Shown: positions 37,501-43,021 of the stretch, piece by piece
Numbering within the stretch: the first letter of the stretch is position 1
Layout: the number at the start of each line of letters is the position of its first letter
Assembly (NCBI GenBank): GCA_958295665.1
Contig: OY282560.1
Location: 309,981,236 to 310,045,235 of the forward strand
Direction of reading: 5' to 3'
DNA length: 64,000 bases
DNA from: Tipula vernalis
Lineage: Eukaryota > Arthropoda > Insecta > Diptera > Tipulidae
Program-made: the position numbers and the translations under genes
The notes under the pieces: model-generated
What the model saw: only the letters and a program-made list of their open reading frames with translations
Told to the model about the DNA's origin: nothing
Databases searched by the model: none

Positions 37501-38225
37501 TGTCTATACGGGGGCACTTGTTATTTTATCGCTCGTATTTTTTACACCGTTCTTCTCGTTCATTCCTAAGGCTACATTGGCTGCGGTAATCATAGCCGCC
37601 GTTATATTCATGGTTGAGGTTAAGGTCGTTAAACCGATGTGGAGATCTAAAAGTAAGTATAGAATTACGAGCTTATTCGCTCTTGTGGAATTTGTAACGA
37701 TTTCTTTTTTGTATATTTCAAGAGAGCGATCTAATACCCGGACTATCAACATTTATTGCTTGTCTCGTACTACCGCTGGAACTTGGAATTTTATTTGGAA
37801 TCGGATTAAACGTTATATTCATATTGTATCATGCGGCACGTCCTAAAATTTCATTGGAGCGACTCGTGACACCGGCCGGTACCGAATACTTAATGATTAC
37901 ACCGGATCGATGCCTGATTTTCCCTTCGGTCGACTATGTACGCAATTTGGTCAACAAACAATCGATAAAGCAAAATATTCCCGTGGTAATCGATTGTAGT
38001 CATATATATGGGGCTGATTTTACGGCCGCCACTGTAGTCCAAAATCTATCGCACGATTTTGATAAAAGAGCACAACCCCTATTTTTCTATAATCTAAAAC
38101 CCAGTGTATGCGCCATATTTGAGGGATTGTCACCGGTTAATTTTACGGTTTACTATCGTGAAGAAATTCTTGATGATCTGCTGCAGGAGAAGGGATACAA
38201 GCCGAATCATACAATAAGCGTTTAA
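1598..38225 (+). CDS. SLC26/SulP-family anion transporter with C-terminal STAS domain, 7 coding exons spanning 36.6 kb
   Basis: Exons 1598-1715, 1854-1880, 34355-34493, 36347-36455, 36520-36933, 36998-37652 and 37723-38225 join in frame (1965 nt, 654 aa), all with GT..AG borders; exon 1 starts after an acceptor at 1574, so a 5' UTR exon lies upstream. Seen: a cytoplasmic N-terminus ending RRLPILEWSRKYSTADAVGD, the SulP signature region GITVGLTVIPQALAYSGIAG, repeated hydrophobic segments typical of the 12-14 helix fold, GFPGTGSLSRSAVNNASG in the transport core, and a STAS domain from about residue 545 (TPAGTEYLMITPDRC ... VVIDCSHIYGADFTAA). Known for the family: plasma-membrane exchange of sulfate, chloride, bicarbonate or oxalate. 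Closest in feel to SLC26A11-type sulfate transporters of insects; the substrate is inferred only. The second intron (1881-34354) is about 32.5 kb and full of transposons; the introns downstream are 65-1853 bases. Confidence 0.9.
1854..1880 (+). other. 27-nt in-phase micro-exon of the SLC26 gene
   Basis: Bounded by ttcactgatttag before and gtaagttttt after. Exon 1 ends one base into a codon and exon 3 begins with the last two bases of one, so this 27-mer can be included (adding FPDQPIFTN) or skipped without breaking the frame. It lies in the predicted cytoplasmic N-terminal tail. Alternative use is inference; both splice sites are seen and look strong. Confidence 0.65.
1886..7060. other. 5' part of the giant SLC26 intron, no gene recognised
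   Basis: AT-rich intronic sequence with only short unconvincing open frames. A 16-bp perfect inverted pair (AACTTATTAGTTTAAA at about 4351 and its complement at about 4897) may mark an old hairpin element. I see no coding exon, RNA gene or clear transposase trace here. Confidence 0.5.
2500..2990. repeat. Diverged direct repeat pair in the intron
   Basis: About 2503-2600 and 2889-2985 share the core TGGATTTTAGTGAAATTTT, a preceding CATTTGTTGA / CGTTTGTCAA stretch, and a following AAGTTCCTAATR stretch after a variable gap. The copies are clearly diverged, which suggests an old tandem duplication or two copies of an old element. Confidence 0.45.
7110..8570 (+). pseudogene. Penelope-like retroelement remnant with an inverted copy of its 3' segment
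   Basis: On the plus strand, stop-broken pieces from about 7680 read EVDKGNVTVLMNKEENLEK, then FFLRYVDNIYTAIPNF (RT catalytic box with D-N in place of D-D) near 8200, then SFYSENFKTLKDVLLKNAY in the frame 8311-8565. These match the order of Penelope-family reverse transcriptases. On the minus strand, 7360-7115 carries a second copy of the last block (SFYSENFKTLTDLLVKNGY). A phrase around GTCGATACCTAAAC at about 8288 reappears in reverse near 7390. Inverted terminal segments are a known habit of Penelope-like elements. No GIY-YIG nuclease was seen. Dead. Confidence 0.65.
8572..8803. mobile_element. Small MITE with ~28-bp terminal inverted repeats
   Basis: Ends TATCGACGGCTTAATCCGCA and its complement at 8784-8803, pairing on through a few mismatches to GCCAA. 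If the outer TA is the target duplication the element is 8574-8801, 228 bp, which would fit Tc1/mariner-type mobilisation. It has no coding capacity. Confidence 0.75.
8920..9400 (+). pseudogene. mariner-family transposase fossil
   Basis: Broken frames read FGDNALSRANIFDSLKLFKG, then GRERVEVDQRPCRPSTSADE (the classic mariner linker), then NHDKAPSHTALFVRK (second catalytic Asp block) and near 9340 the C-terminal CFEGRKKRWHKC. The middle of the protein, including the first catalytic Asp, is missing, and stops and shifts are present. Probably an irritans- or mauritiana-like mariner, long dead. Confidence 0.75.
9801..10010. repeat. Degenerate ~15-bp minisatellite (ATTCGGCCTTTCGAC)
   Basis: Around a dozen imperfect units built on TTCGGCCTTTCGACA, with variants such as ACCCATTCGG. 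The same unit makes both arms of the foldback-like element at 18075-18772, so this is likely a solo arm of that family. Confidence 0.75.
10282..11070. mobile_element. ~790-bp MITE with TIRs and a 9-bp flanking direct repeat
   Basis: Left end ACTAGGGATTACCAAAGCGC, right end the near-complement (GCGCTTGGATAATCCCTA ... ), both running into CGATTAG. The sequence CACTGTCAG stands directly outside both ends (10273-10281 and 11071-11079) and fits an 8-9 bp target duplication of the hAT or P type. The interior is AT-rich and non-coding. A partial relative is at 14541-14590. Confidence 0.7.
11760..14290 (-). pseudogene. Decayed non-LTR retrotransposon (CR1/Jockey-like), endonuclease plus RT
   Basis: Minus-strand pieces run in the right order. 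The endonuclease start is at 14283 (FYFQNVNKISSKAAQF), with the endonuclease core IILIMGDFNFPTISW at about 13850. RT pieces are TRVTPIFK and SQRQHGFILKRSTSTNLIEF at about 12850, AWFKSYLSNRIQYI with GVPQGFHVGP at about 12600, and the catalytic box as FSDD near 12500. The C-terminal part has LEYHVINVWCPFYDEPI near 12180. Frames are broken by shifts and stops. An AATAAATAAATAAAATAAAT-type tail (minus) at about 11770-11798 suits the 3' end. Sister copy at 29060-31390. Confidence 0.8.
14541..14590. repeat. Partial copy of the 10.3-11.1 kb MITE family
   Basis: Its complement shares TTATTTCAAGATTAG, GCTCGATTAG and GGAC blocks with 10360-10395 in slightly shuffled order. It looks like a decayed internal or terminal fragment. 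Confidence 0.4.
14600..17060. other. Intronic AT-rich stretch, no gene recognised
   Basis: Several short open frames overlap here but their translations are low-complexity and match nothing I know. From about 16660 to 17060 there is a loose repetition of ATTATTCGA/ATATTTTT phrases, also seen at 35880-36020, which looks like degenerate simple repeat. Confidence 0.4.
17063..17299. mobile_element. Hairpin MITE with ~95-base arms
   Basis: Left arm TTCAAGG..AGACGC.TGCC then AAAAGACTTCAGGTTTT and ACACGCAGTCTACACTAAAA; the right arm is its near-complement ending CCTTGAA at about 17297. The centre is an AT-rich loop around 17155-17200. Non-coding. Confidence 0.8.
17450..18006. repeat. Inverted repeat pair with AATACAGAAATTTAAAATCC ends
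   Basis: AATACAGAAATTTAAAATCC with CAGAA following at about 17460 is matched in reverse at about 17975-18000. The flanks inside both ends contain several TTCTGGATTTTT-type units. Probably a MITE of about 550 bp; termini are not sharply defined. Confidence 0.55.
18075..18772. mobile_element. Foldback-like element: inverted arms made of a 15-bp tandem repeat
   Basis: The left arm (about 18075-18232) is an array of GTCGAAAGGCCGAAT and variants. The right arm (about 18566-18772) is the same array in the opposite orientation (ATTCGGCCTTTCGAC). A 330-bp AT-rich non-coding middle separates them. The plan resembles FB/Galileo-type foldback transposons of Drosophila, but I see no transposase and do not claim homology. 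A solo arm is at 9801-10010. Confidence 0.65.
18929..19139. mobile_element. Hairpin MITE, near-complete fold over ~100-base arms
   Basis: The left arm reads GACGTCACAATCCTCCTACA, then TTTGTTAGCA.AGCAAAT.TCATTT and CAGACA..T.TACRAT; the right arm is the complement with scattered mismatches, ending TTGTGACGATC. The loop is only about 20 bases around 19030. A partial copy (CATCTCTAAGAATACCTGTT) lies at about 18802. Confidence 0.8.
19886..21030. mobile_element. Long foldback element, ~1.14 kb with collinear inverted arms
   Basis: At least four blocks pair in mirror order: TGAAAAATACG..AAATCAC (19893) with 21010; GAAGTCATGTTTTAATTTTA (19924) with about 20965; GTGCATG.AAT...AAATATTTGACACTC (about 20010) with about 20850; and TTAATATTTCAGAAAATTGT plus AGAGAATTTAATCCAG (about 20460) with about 20700. 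The centre holds AAGATT/GATGAG repeats around a CCGCGG at 20617. No coding capacity. Confidence 0.75.
21031..22070. other. Intronic stretch with T-rich tract and microsatellite
   Basis: A T-rich low-complexity run lies at 21215-21330 and a (CAGA)/(CTGA) microsatellite at 21512-21565. Nothing coding is recognised. Confidence 0.5.
21512..21565 (+). repeat. Tetranucleotide microsatellite (CAGA / CTGA)
   Basis: Interspersed GACAGACTGACAGACAGACA units over about 54 bases. Confidence 0.9.
22071..22862 (-). pseudogene. 3' end of an I-like non-LTR retrotransposon (RNase H domain), truncated and frameshifted
   Basis: From 22853 downward the frame reads ITIYVDSQAAIRSLES and VVWVPGHSGVIGNCRADELA, the RNase H domain carried by I-clade elements. 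At about 22470 the reading shifts by one base and continues as TRALISLRRRELRTVVGILT, GHCLFGEHARRLGL and FCRSCLDEEEEETLVHFLC, the zinc-finger-like C-terminal tail. RT and endonuclease are gone (5' truncation at an A-run near 22860). The 3' UTR ends with repeated AACCT units (22073-22093 in complement). Confidence 0.85.
22870..23307. other. Intronic AT-rich stretch, nothing recognised
   Basis: No open frame or repeat stands out, apart from a short direct repeat TTAGTACGCTTATT near 22975. Confidence 0.4.
23777..25088 (-). mobile_element. Apparently complete Tc1/mariner-superfamily DD37D (maT-type) transposon, 1312 bp
   Basis: Both ends read CAGGGTGGCTGAGACCAA inward and are flanked by TA (23775-23776 and 25089-25090), the standard target duplication of this superfamily. 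One open transposase frame fills the interior. Size, TIR start and TA target all agree with an intact copy. It sits in the SLC26 intron, antisense to the host gene. Confidence 0.93.
23897..24928 (-). CDS. DD37D transposase, 343 aa, intact
   Basis: Starts at the ATG at 24928 (MEFKRNSVIALYLGGNSQ) and runs uninterrupted to 23897. Residues 1-110 form two helix-turn-helix-type segments that bind the terminal repeats (SQTAIVRQLQ; SANQLAARLHVSRYSIQTIL), with a GGPKK linker near residues 54-58. The catalytic triad is visible: Asp147 in VFSDEKIF, Asp243 in FQQDSAPSHKA and Asp281 in SPDLNPMDFSIW. Thirty-seven residues separate the last two, so this is DD37D, not the DD34D of mariner or DD34E of Tc1. 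The length is normal for the family. It performs cut-and-paste into TA sites. The open frame suggests recent arrival; actual activity is untested. Confidence 0.93.
   Translation of the reverse strand: MEFKRNSVIALYLGGNSQTAIVRQLQHLNVNKMFVYRTITRYNETGSIAKRNRGGPKKTATSKEIIRKVKKRIQRNPRQSANQLAARLHVSRYSIQTILKNELHLKPYKIQKVQDLTEAQKKVRLERTRALKALAERDEIPKIVFSDEKIFTIQQHVNKQNDRVWLEDKSNDNLDTRVAMRKQSPAYVMVWAAVTADGRTPLVFIEHGVKVNQEMYRQKILNDALLPWARKHFGTNRWTFQQDSAPSHKARATQQFLQNCVPRLISSKEWPPYSPDLNPMDFSIWSILESKVSTKKYESVDALKSALVREWNKIPQAHVRSACNAFYGRLNQIIKAKGGHIEQ
25251..25810. other. Intronic stretch, no gene recognised
   Basis: A 104-codon open frame at 25472-25786 has no recognisable domain and is probably chance. 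Confidence 0.4.
25811..26112. mobile_element. Hairpin MITE A
   Basis: Outer ends TCACA.GAA.ATAAACAAYC and AGAARGGACATTAC.TGGAT pair across the element; a second inverted pair (CACTGAA...ACACTGAAAATCTTAC) lies inside. The unpaired centre (GACATAACGCGGTTTTTATA ...) recurs at 30430, so there are two copies in this window. Confidence 0.75.
26181..26523. mobile_element. Hairpin MITE B
   Basis: Left end AGCCTGGTTTCCATTATGAA then ATTTACTGACAGTAT; the right end is its complement with one or two changes, ending AGGCT at 26523. Non-coding interior. Confidence 0.8.
26573..26911. mobile_element. Hairpin MITE C with ~125-base arms
   Basis: Left end GTTTTCCATGAGAACTGCAC then TAGAACTCGATAAA, the right end its complement (about 26875-26905). 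Pairing continues inward through AATTCATAAAG.G and TAGTG.ATTT..CATAAATA. Non-coding. Confidence 0.8.
26945..27085. mobile_element. Hairpin MITE D, with a half copy at 44333-44410
   Basis: AATCGACACGATTCTGTATT then GCGTTTTCGTTTTATC faces its near-complement around 27005-27060 (GTCGTGTCGATTG). The complement of the left arm matches 44333-44410 (ACGAAAACGCAATACAGA, GTGTCGATTGTCAATCGACT). Confidence 0.6.
27139..27314. mobile_element. Hairpin MITE E
   Basis: AGTTTACGACCATTTTCTGA then AGAA.AATTTTCA at the left is mirrored at 27262-27310 with few changes. About 175 bp, non-coding. Confidence 0.8.
27315..29055. other. Intronic stretch, no gene recognised
   Basis: Short frames at 27933-28136, 28343-28555 (minus) and 28610-28852 have no recognisable domains. 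AT-rich throughout. Confidence 0.4.
29060..31390 (-). pseudogene. Second decayed CR1/Jockey-like non-LTR retrotransposon, interrupted by a MITE
   Basis: Endonuclease piece at 31381-31109 (EQVCVKIAMERRRSIYISIV) aligns with the 11.8-14.3 kb copy (EQLCVKIAINKKSI). RT pieces at about 29770-29400 read SKAFDSINHCKMLKSLHSFG and a damaged catalytic box (YANG in place of YADD). The C-terminal part is at 29365-29060 (EVKYLGVTFVGNMSFTKYM ... FYQSHIDRIESIPKQ). Many stops and shifts. A copy of hairpin MITE A (30380-30742) lies between the endonuclease and RT parts. Confidence 0.8.
30380..30742. mobile_element. Second copy of hairpin MITE A, nested in the LINE remnant
   Basis: Shares AACAAGAAAATAAA at the left, CAGAATAC..CCAGAAG.GACATAACGC then TTTTTATATGG in the centre, and a GATG..AA.TTTGGTCCACG / TCTTCTGTGG right end with 25811-26112. 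Confidence 0.65.
31620..33160 (-). pseudogene. Decayed Helitron (replication-initiator part of Rep/helicase)
   Basis: The minus strand from about 33150 reads, with shifts and stops: IRAAETTEQHELCIQELQTR (the Glu/Arg-rich N-terminal repeats), then FKVQGQVYHKVASFLPLLD and LLQIYFTGDEETYQS at about 32870-32780, KAHINVDYCSSVKIC at about 32590, and HERYPTIVHLSIHLENGG at about 32440. Further down are GRVYISS and RHFQTLKYETLKNTNGQVHT at about 31730. Their order matches animal Helitron Rep proteins. The helicase part and Helitron ends (TC...CTRR) were not found. Confidence 0.7.
33170..34354. other. 3' end of the giant SLC26 intron
   Basis: AT-rich, no gene or transposon recognised. It ends in a pyrimidine-rich acceptor (TCTCTATCGTTTCAG) at 34340-34354. 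Confidence 0.5.
34840..35370 (+). pseudogene. BEL/Pao reverse-transcriptase fossil in SLC26 intron 3
   Basis: Broken plus-strand frames read LNIVFDVSAKTSIGI, LKTVTYGITSAPYLTVRTVE and NFYVDDVMSGASSVAETKNL, matching the RT segment of the intact BEL/Pao element at 50.1-56.8 kb (LRVVFDASAKTNSG, LTVTYGTASAPFLSTRVL, DFYVDDLMTGA). Frameshifts and a stop break it. Same family, older and clearly different sequence. Confidence 0.85.
35540..36346. other. Rest of SLC26 intron 3
   Basis: AT-rich with repeated ATTATTCGAG/GATTATTG phrases (35860-36020) and a polypyrimidine acceptor at 36346. Nothing coding. Confidence 0.45.
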
Positions 38226-38510
38226 ATTTTGTCTTTCTTTTTGTTTTGTTCCTAGCGAACTTACTATTTTTATTAGCCATAGATTCAGTATTTTATTTCG
38301 TAATTTATATAGTTTCAAATACAACGATTAGTGAGTGGTAAGCGGTGGCCGGCCGAAACTATTTTATGAATCGATGTATGAGAAAAAAAATGATATTTTA
38401 ATTTTAAAACATTTAGTTTAGGAAATGATACATATTTGTAAGTCAGATTCAATTTAAAAATATACGATATACATACATATATAACATAATTATGTAAAAC
38501 AATTAAATAG

Positions 38511-38516
38511 AATAAA
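38511..38516 (+). terminator. AATAAA polyadenylation signal, SLC26 gene
   Basis: First canonical hexamer after the TAA at 38223-38225, about 285 bases downstream. Confidence 0.6.
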
Positions 38517-38529
38517 AGTGGAAAACTGT

Positions 38530-39635
38530 GATAAGGATAAGTAAAGGGATTTTTATTTGATGGGGTTGGTTCTAATCTCTTCATTTAAAATTTTGGATTT
38601 TTCAATTCGATTTTGGGTTAGTATAGTATAACTTAAGGCCTGAATTTATGGTCGTTACTACAACTATAACTACTGTTATATAGTAACACTTTTCGTATTT
38701 GTAAATCTCACTATAAGATTTGTTTGTAACGTAACAACACTAACAACGTTTATAGTGATCAAAATCCATCAATACAAACATTGCTACAAAATATCCAAAA
38801 CAAGAAAGTAAATTCGAATTTCGTATCGAATTTTGGACATGATTTTGAAATGATTTTCGAAAATCGTTGCTACCGACTGTAAATTCGAGCTTCAGAGAAC
38901 TTAGCAGACGACTTTCATCCCGAAAAGGTGTTTTTAATATGTTTCTCGACTAAAATTGTCTTAAAATTGTTAGCACGAAAATTCATCCCGAAAAGGTTTT
39001 TTTATTTTAATGGTTCGTGTCCTTGCTAAATTTGGCATAAGCCAAAAAATCAAATAAATATGATAAACGAAAATTACAAAATAGATCTAAGACAATCGGA
39101 TATTACGAATTTTGATAATTTTAAAATTCCTATGAAGCCGTTCACAAAGATGCCTACCTCAAATCGGCTATGGCCGGAGGTTTGTTCAACCTTACTTATT
39201 GTATGAAAACACATTCTTTAGGAAATCACTTGGTTCACTTGATGAACAGACTTTCACTTCTGCAAATTCAAACATTAAAATTGGAAATAAATGAAATTTA
39301 ATTGACTAAAACTATTTCAATTTAGGGCTCCTTTTTGAATGACGAAATATTCCGACAAGCAGTGAAAATGAATGTCATTAGCCCGTAATGTATATCTGTA
39401 CAGCTTGTAATAGTCCAGTGAACGCAGGCACAATCCAACGAAATCATATAGCGCCGTTTACAAAGATGTCTACCTCAAAAGCGCTACGGCCGAAGATTTG
39501 CCCTATTTTATGGTATTAACAGGATTATCTTTACTATTGTAACCAATCTGAAGAGCGGGAAACTGGTTTGCCAATCATGTGTTGTTGTGGCACTCATTCT
39601 CAAATATGTTTATAATTCATGGCTTAACAATCAAT
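38530..39635. repeat. Gene-free stretch between SLC26 and the protease, with a direct repeat pair
   Basis: 39135-39190 and 39446-39500 share CCGTT.ACAAAGATG.CTACC, CTCAAA and GCTA.GGCCG.AG.TTTG. A shorter pair (TCATCCCGAAAAGGT.TTTTT) stands at 38918 and 38980. No gene recognised. Confidence 0.5.
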
Positions 39636-39641
39636 TTTATT
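39636..39641 (-). terminator. AATAAA polyadenylation signal, serine protease gene
   Basis: Canonical hexamer on the minus strand about 80 bases past the stop at 39722. Confidence 0.65.
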
Positions 39642-39721
39642 CAAACAAATTATCAAAATATTTTACATAAGCTGGTCACAATGAAAGATAACGAATACAA
39701 GATAAGACAAGAAATTTAATT

Positions 39722-40665
39722 TTAATTGTCGATTTCTTCACGAATATCCAACAATGGTAGCGCTTCATCAATCCAGTCGCGTATCACCGAAATGTAGGTA
39801 TAAACTCCGGGATATCCAAATTGTGCACATGCCCGTCCCCATGATACAATACCAATTTGAATTCCATTATGAACAATTGGTCCACCCGAATCACCATCGC
39901 ATGAATCAACTAAACCATAAAATGATCCCGCACAGAACATTGTATCCGTGATCGGATTAATGTTTTGATAGACCTCAATGCAACGGGCACGATCCAAAAT
40001 TTCAACAAAAGCTTTTTGTACTACTTCGGATTGTACACCAGACGAACCATATAAGTAACCCCAACCGGCGATAATCGCCTCTTCACCATAGGCTAGTGGC
40101 GTATTTGCCTCAACCAAATTGATTGGTTGGATATTTGCCCCAAATTCAAAACTATCCCAGACGCGAATCAATACAATATCATTATTGTATGTGTTAAAAT
40201 CAAAATCAGGATGTAGGACAGAATTTTTAATCATAAAATCTATCCCTTGGTTGAGGTATGACGTACCAACGCGTACTGTGAAGAACGATTGAATTTGATG
40301 ATTTAGCCAGCTGCGGAATAAATACAAATGTTCAATTTTTGTTGTTATTAAATCCCGCACGTCGCACTATATTTACGGATGAGTACAATGCTGCGCCGTA
40401 ACAACGGTGTTAATATTAATTATCGATCCACCGCAAACGGGGCGTTGATAATAGTATATGCCGGTCAAAAATGGAACTTGATCGATTGTTGTACTGGTGC
40501 CATTCACAATAAATTTATCAACGCTGCTTAGACGTCGGTTAGGTGAATCTAAAATTTAATACGTATAATCGAGGGAAGATAAAGAAAAATTCATAACAAC
40601 TTACATCCATCACAAAGTTGGATCGCCACCATAGTAAAAAACACAATCACGAGAAGATTTTTCAT
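39722..40665 (-). CDS. Secreted trypsin-like S1A serine protease, 3 exons, 273 aa
   Basis: Exons 40665-40605, 40548-40377 and 40310-39722 join in frame with GT..AG introns of 56 and 66 bases. The start (MKNLLVIVFFTMVAIQL) gives a clear signal peptide of about 18 residues. Seen: mature N-terminus IVNG at residue 34, His74 in TAQHC, Asp122 in YNNDIVLI, Ser219 in GDSGGP. Asp213, six residues before the Ser, is the trypsin specificity pocket. Three disulfide pairs of the family are present (61 region/75, 188/204, 215/239 region). Two oddities: the residue before IVNG is Phe, not Arg or Lys, so the zymogen may not be self-activated by trypsin cleavage; and Ala56 next to the catalytic His is Gln. 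No clip domain. Probably digestive or haemolymph; the role is not decidable from sequence. Confidence 0.9.
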
Positions 40666-40669
40666 TTTT

Positions 40670-41315
40670 TATTCGTTGTTTTAGTTTGTTTTTATTGTTT
40701 TTATTTAGACCGTTACCAAACATATGAAACACACTACTAAGGTAATTTTATATTTTTGGATTAATCCGATTTGTTTTTTAAGATTGATAATTTTTAATCC
40801 CATTTCATACAATAATAATTATAAACTGATAAGGCATGTGATTTACGAATTCAAAAATTTTGAAACACAAAAATTCATGCGATATGTCAGTTCCAATGAT
40901 ACACGCAATGATGCGCCCTTTTCGGTAAAATGAACTATGTAGTATTGAAAAAAAAAGTTAAAAAGTAACAGTGGCTTTCCATTTACAGATTTCAAGTACT
41001 CGTGGTCGGTATCTTTGCTAAATGATCTACTGGCAACTGCTTTACACATTTCTCTATACATACATTTGAATGAAGTTGCGCTAATTTATCACTATATAGT
41101 ATATACAACAAATTTAACAATGATTTACAGTTTATTAAAAAATTGTTTGCTTTCCAAATTTGCAACCTTAGTCAAGACCCAAAAATATCATAATATTTGT
41201 TATAATTTTTGCCTGATTGAACACGTCCAAAGAGTACAAAGTCATATTGCCTCGAGAATACAGATAATACAAGGCATGAAAACAATAAAAATAAATAAAT
41301 TATACTGGGAGCACT
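40670..41315. other. Upstream of the protease gene, no gene recognised
   Basis: The interval should contain the protease promoter; AT-rich, and I could not pick out a convincing TATA box. Open frames at 41015-41509 and 40843-41061 look like chance. Confidence 0.4.
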
Positions 41316-41319
41316 CCGA

Positions 41320-41455
41320 AATCTTGCATTACAAAATCTTGCAAGTACAAAATCTTGCATTTTTTAAAAATCATGCAAATCAAAATCTTGCCAAATCAAA
41401 ATCTTGCAGTTATAAAATCTTGCAAGTACAAAATCTTGCATTTCAAAATTTTACA
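41320..41455 (+). repeat. Minisatellite arm built on AAAATCTTGCATTAC
   Basis: About eight imperfect units (AAAATCTTGCAAGTAC, AAAATCTTGCATTT and similar). The complement of the same unit makes the array at 42562-42712, on the other side of the Jockey fragment. Confidence 0.8.
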
Positions 41456-41617
41456 GTTTTAGTATCTGTACCTGTCTTTAGTATCAAACATAATATTGCG
41501 TATTCATAAAAGTCAATTGAAAATTGAATTTACTCCAGCATGCCGTTGTCCAACCACTACTTTAAGGTGCCGGTGCCAAGCTTCGACACTGTTTTGGGTC
41601 CGTGGGAAGTTTTCTTT

Positions 41618-42374
41618 TTTTTTTTTTTTTTTTTTTCCTTTTATTTAATATTACAACTGATTTACAAATCATTTAGTAATTTATCTTTCTTAAGAGAAGA
41701 TTCACATTTGACAGACAGTAGCCCAGTGGTTACTCCCGTTTGAATTTACATAGTAATTATTTTTCTCTATCCTAATTAAATACAACTGCCCAATTCCAAA
41801 GGTTTCTGCCTTTGAAGTCTTCTTACTGCATTGGTGGTATCCAACAAACTTCGTATGTATGCATTTTGGTGCAGAGATATCCGCTGAATGTGTTTCTTCG
41901 CATGATTTTGTATTTCTTCACTTACATATTCTATGTTTAAGTCCCTATGGAGGTTATCATTTCTAATGTACCATGGTGCGTTTACAATGCCACGCAGCAC
42001 TTTGTTTTGAAAACATTGAATCATTTGTACATTTGTCTTCTTGGTACAACCCCAAAGTTGAATACCGTAGGTCCATATTGGTTTAAGTATTTGCTGATAT
42101 AATAGCAATTTGTTATGTATTGTAAGCTCAGAGTTTCTACCTATTAGCCAATACATTTTCCTATATTTAATGTTCAATTCTTCTTTTTTCTTTTTAACAT
42201 GCTCTTTCCATCTAAGCTTGCAATCGAAAGTCATGCCGAGGTATTTGGCTGTATTTGCATTTGGAACCGGCCTTGAATTAAGTTTCACTGGAATCCAGTT
42301 AACTTTCTGGTTCGTGAAGTTTACGTGAACCGACTTTGCTTTGTTTAGGCTAATGCGGGAAATTTTCTGATCCT
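41618..42374 (-). pseudogene. 5'-truncated Jockey-type non-LTR retrotransposon, 3' end of ORF2 with poly(A)
   Basis: The frame from about 42370 to 41776 is open and reads VHVNFTNQKVNWIPVKLN, ANTAKYLGMTFDCKLRWKEH, then LKPIWTYGIQLWGCTKKTN and FQNKVLRGIVNAPWYIRN, the thumb and C-terminal region of Jockey ORF2. An A-run of about 20 (T's at 41618-41637 on the plus strand) follows the 3' UTR. Endonuclease and the RT catalytic part are absent. The sequence is good enough to indicate a fairly recent insertion. A related full-length copy starts at 61.75 kb. Confidence 0.88.
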
Positions 42375-42483
42375 ATATCTGCATCGGCAATAGACCAGAA
42401 TTGTGGCATATATCTTGGTGTATGATTGAGGCCCCCAATATAATTTTTGTGGAACCACCGTCCAATTTTTCAGCAATTTTTTT

Positions 42484-42561
42484 TCTTGCATAACAATTTC
42501 CCGTACATTTATAGAATCGCGCGCGCGATTCTATAAATGTACGGGAAATTGTTATGCAAGA
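42484..42561. repeat. 78-bp perfect palindrome with a (CG)4 core
   Basis: Every base from 42484 to 42561 pairs with its mirror; the centre lies between 42522 and 42523 inside GCGCGCGC. The arms contain ACAATTTCCCGTACATTTAT. The right arm runs straight into the 15-bp minisatellite. Confidence 0.95.
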
Positions 42562-42712
42562 TTTTGTAATGCAAGATTTTGTAATGCAAGATTTTGTAAT
42601 GCAAGATTTTGTAATGCAAGATTTTGTAATGCAAGATTTTGTAATGCAAGATTTTGTAATGCAAGATTTTGAAATGCAAGATTTTGTAATGCAAGATTTT
42701 CTAATGCAAGAT
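42562..42712. repeat. 15-bp minisatellite (GCAAGATTTTGTAAT), about 10 units
   Basis: Nearly identical tandem units, one with GAAAT and one with CTAAT in place of GTAAT. Much more homogeneous than the mirror array at 41320-41455. Confidence 0.95.
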
Positions 42713-43021
42713 TAAGGGGCTAACCCATTATACTACCATATAGTAGTACTGAACTATCACACAATAGAAAATAAAATACATTTGTACTTTCCTTTCAGTC
42801 AATTTCCATGTGTCGAATAGCGGTATTCTTATTTCAATCACCCATTCCACACGAGTCGCGCTTACGCTGTTGCATTTCTTCGTCTCTTCCTCTTTGCACT
42901 GCTTTTGCTTATAAAGTAAATTTTGTTTATAGGCAAAAACAGTGTAGAGGTAAGATACGAAGAAATGCAACAGCGTAAGCGCGACTCGTGTGGAATTGGT
43001 GAATGGATCATGCACCCCCTA
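42713..43021. mobile_element. Hairpin MITE with ~75-base arms
   Basis: CCACACGAGTCGCGCTTACG then CTGTTGCATTTCTTCGT at 42846-42883 is mirrored exactly at 42962-43002, and pairing continues inward through CCTCT..CACTG.TTTTGC to a loop near 42910-42932. Outer ends may be AGGGG (42714) and CCCCCT (about 43015-43020). Non-coding. Confidence 0.75.

Noticed and set aside
36977..37846. 289-codon frame read as a separate gene
   Set aside because: It is exon 6 of the SLC26 gene plus read-through into the intron at 37653-37722; the correct splice to 37723 restores the family's sequence.
42509..42694. Minus-strand frame encoding repeated KILHY
   Set aside because: It is the translation of the 15-bp minisatellite, which is open because the unit is a multiple of three.
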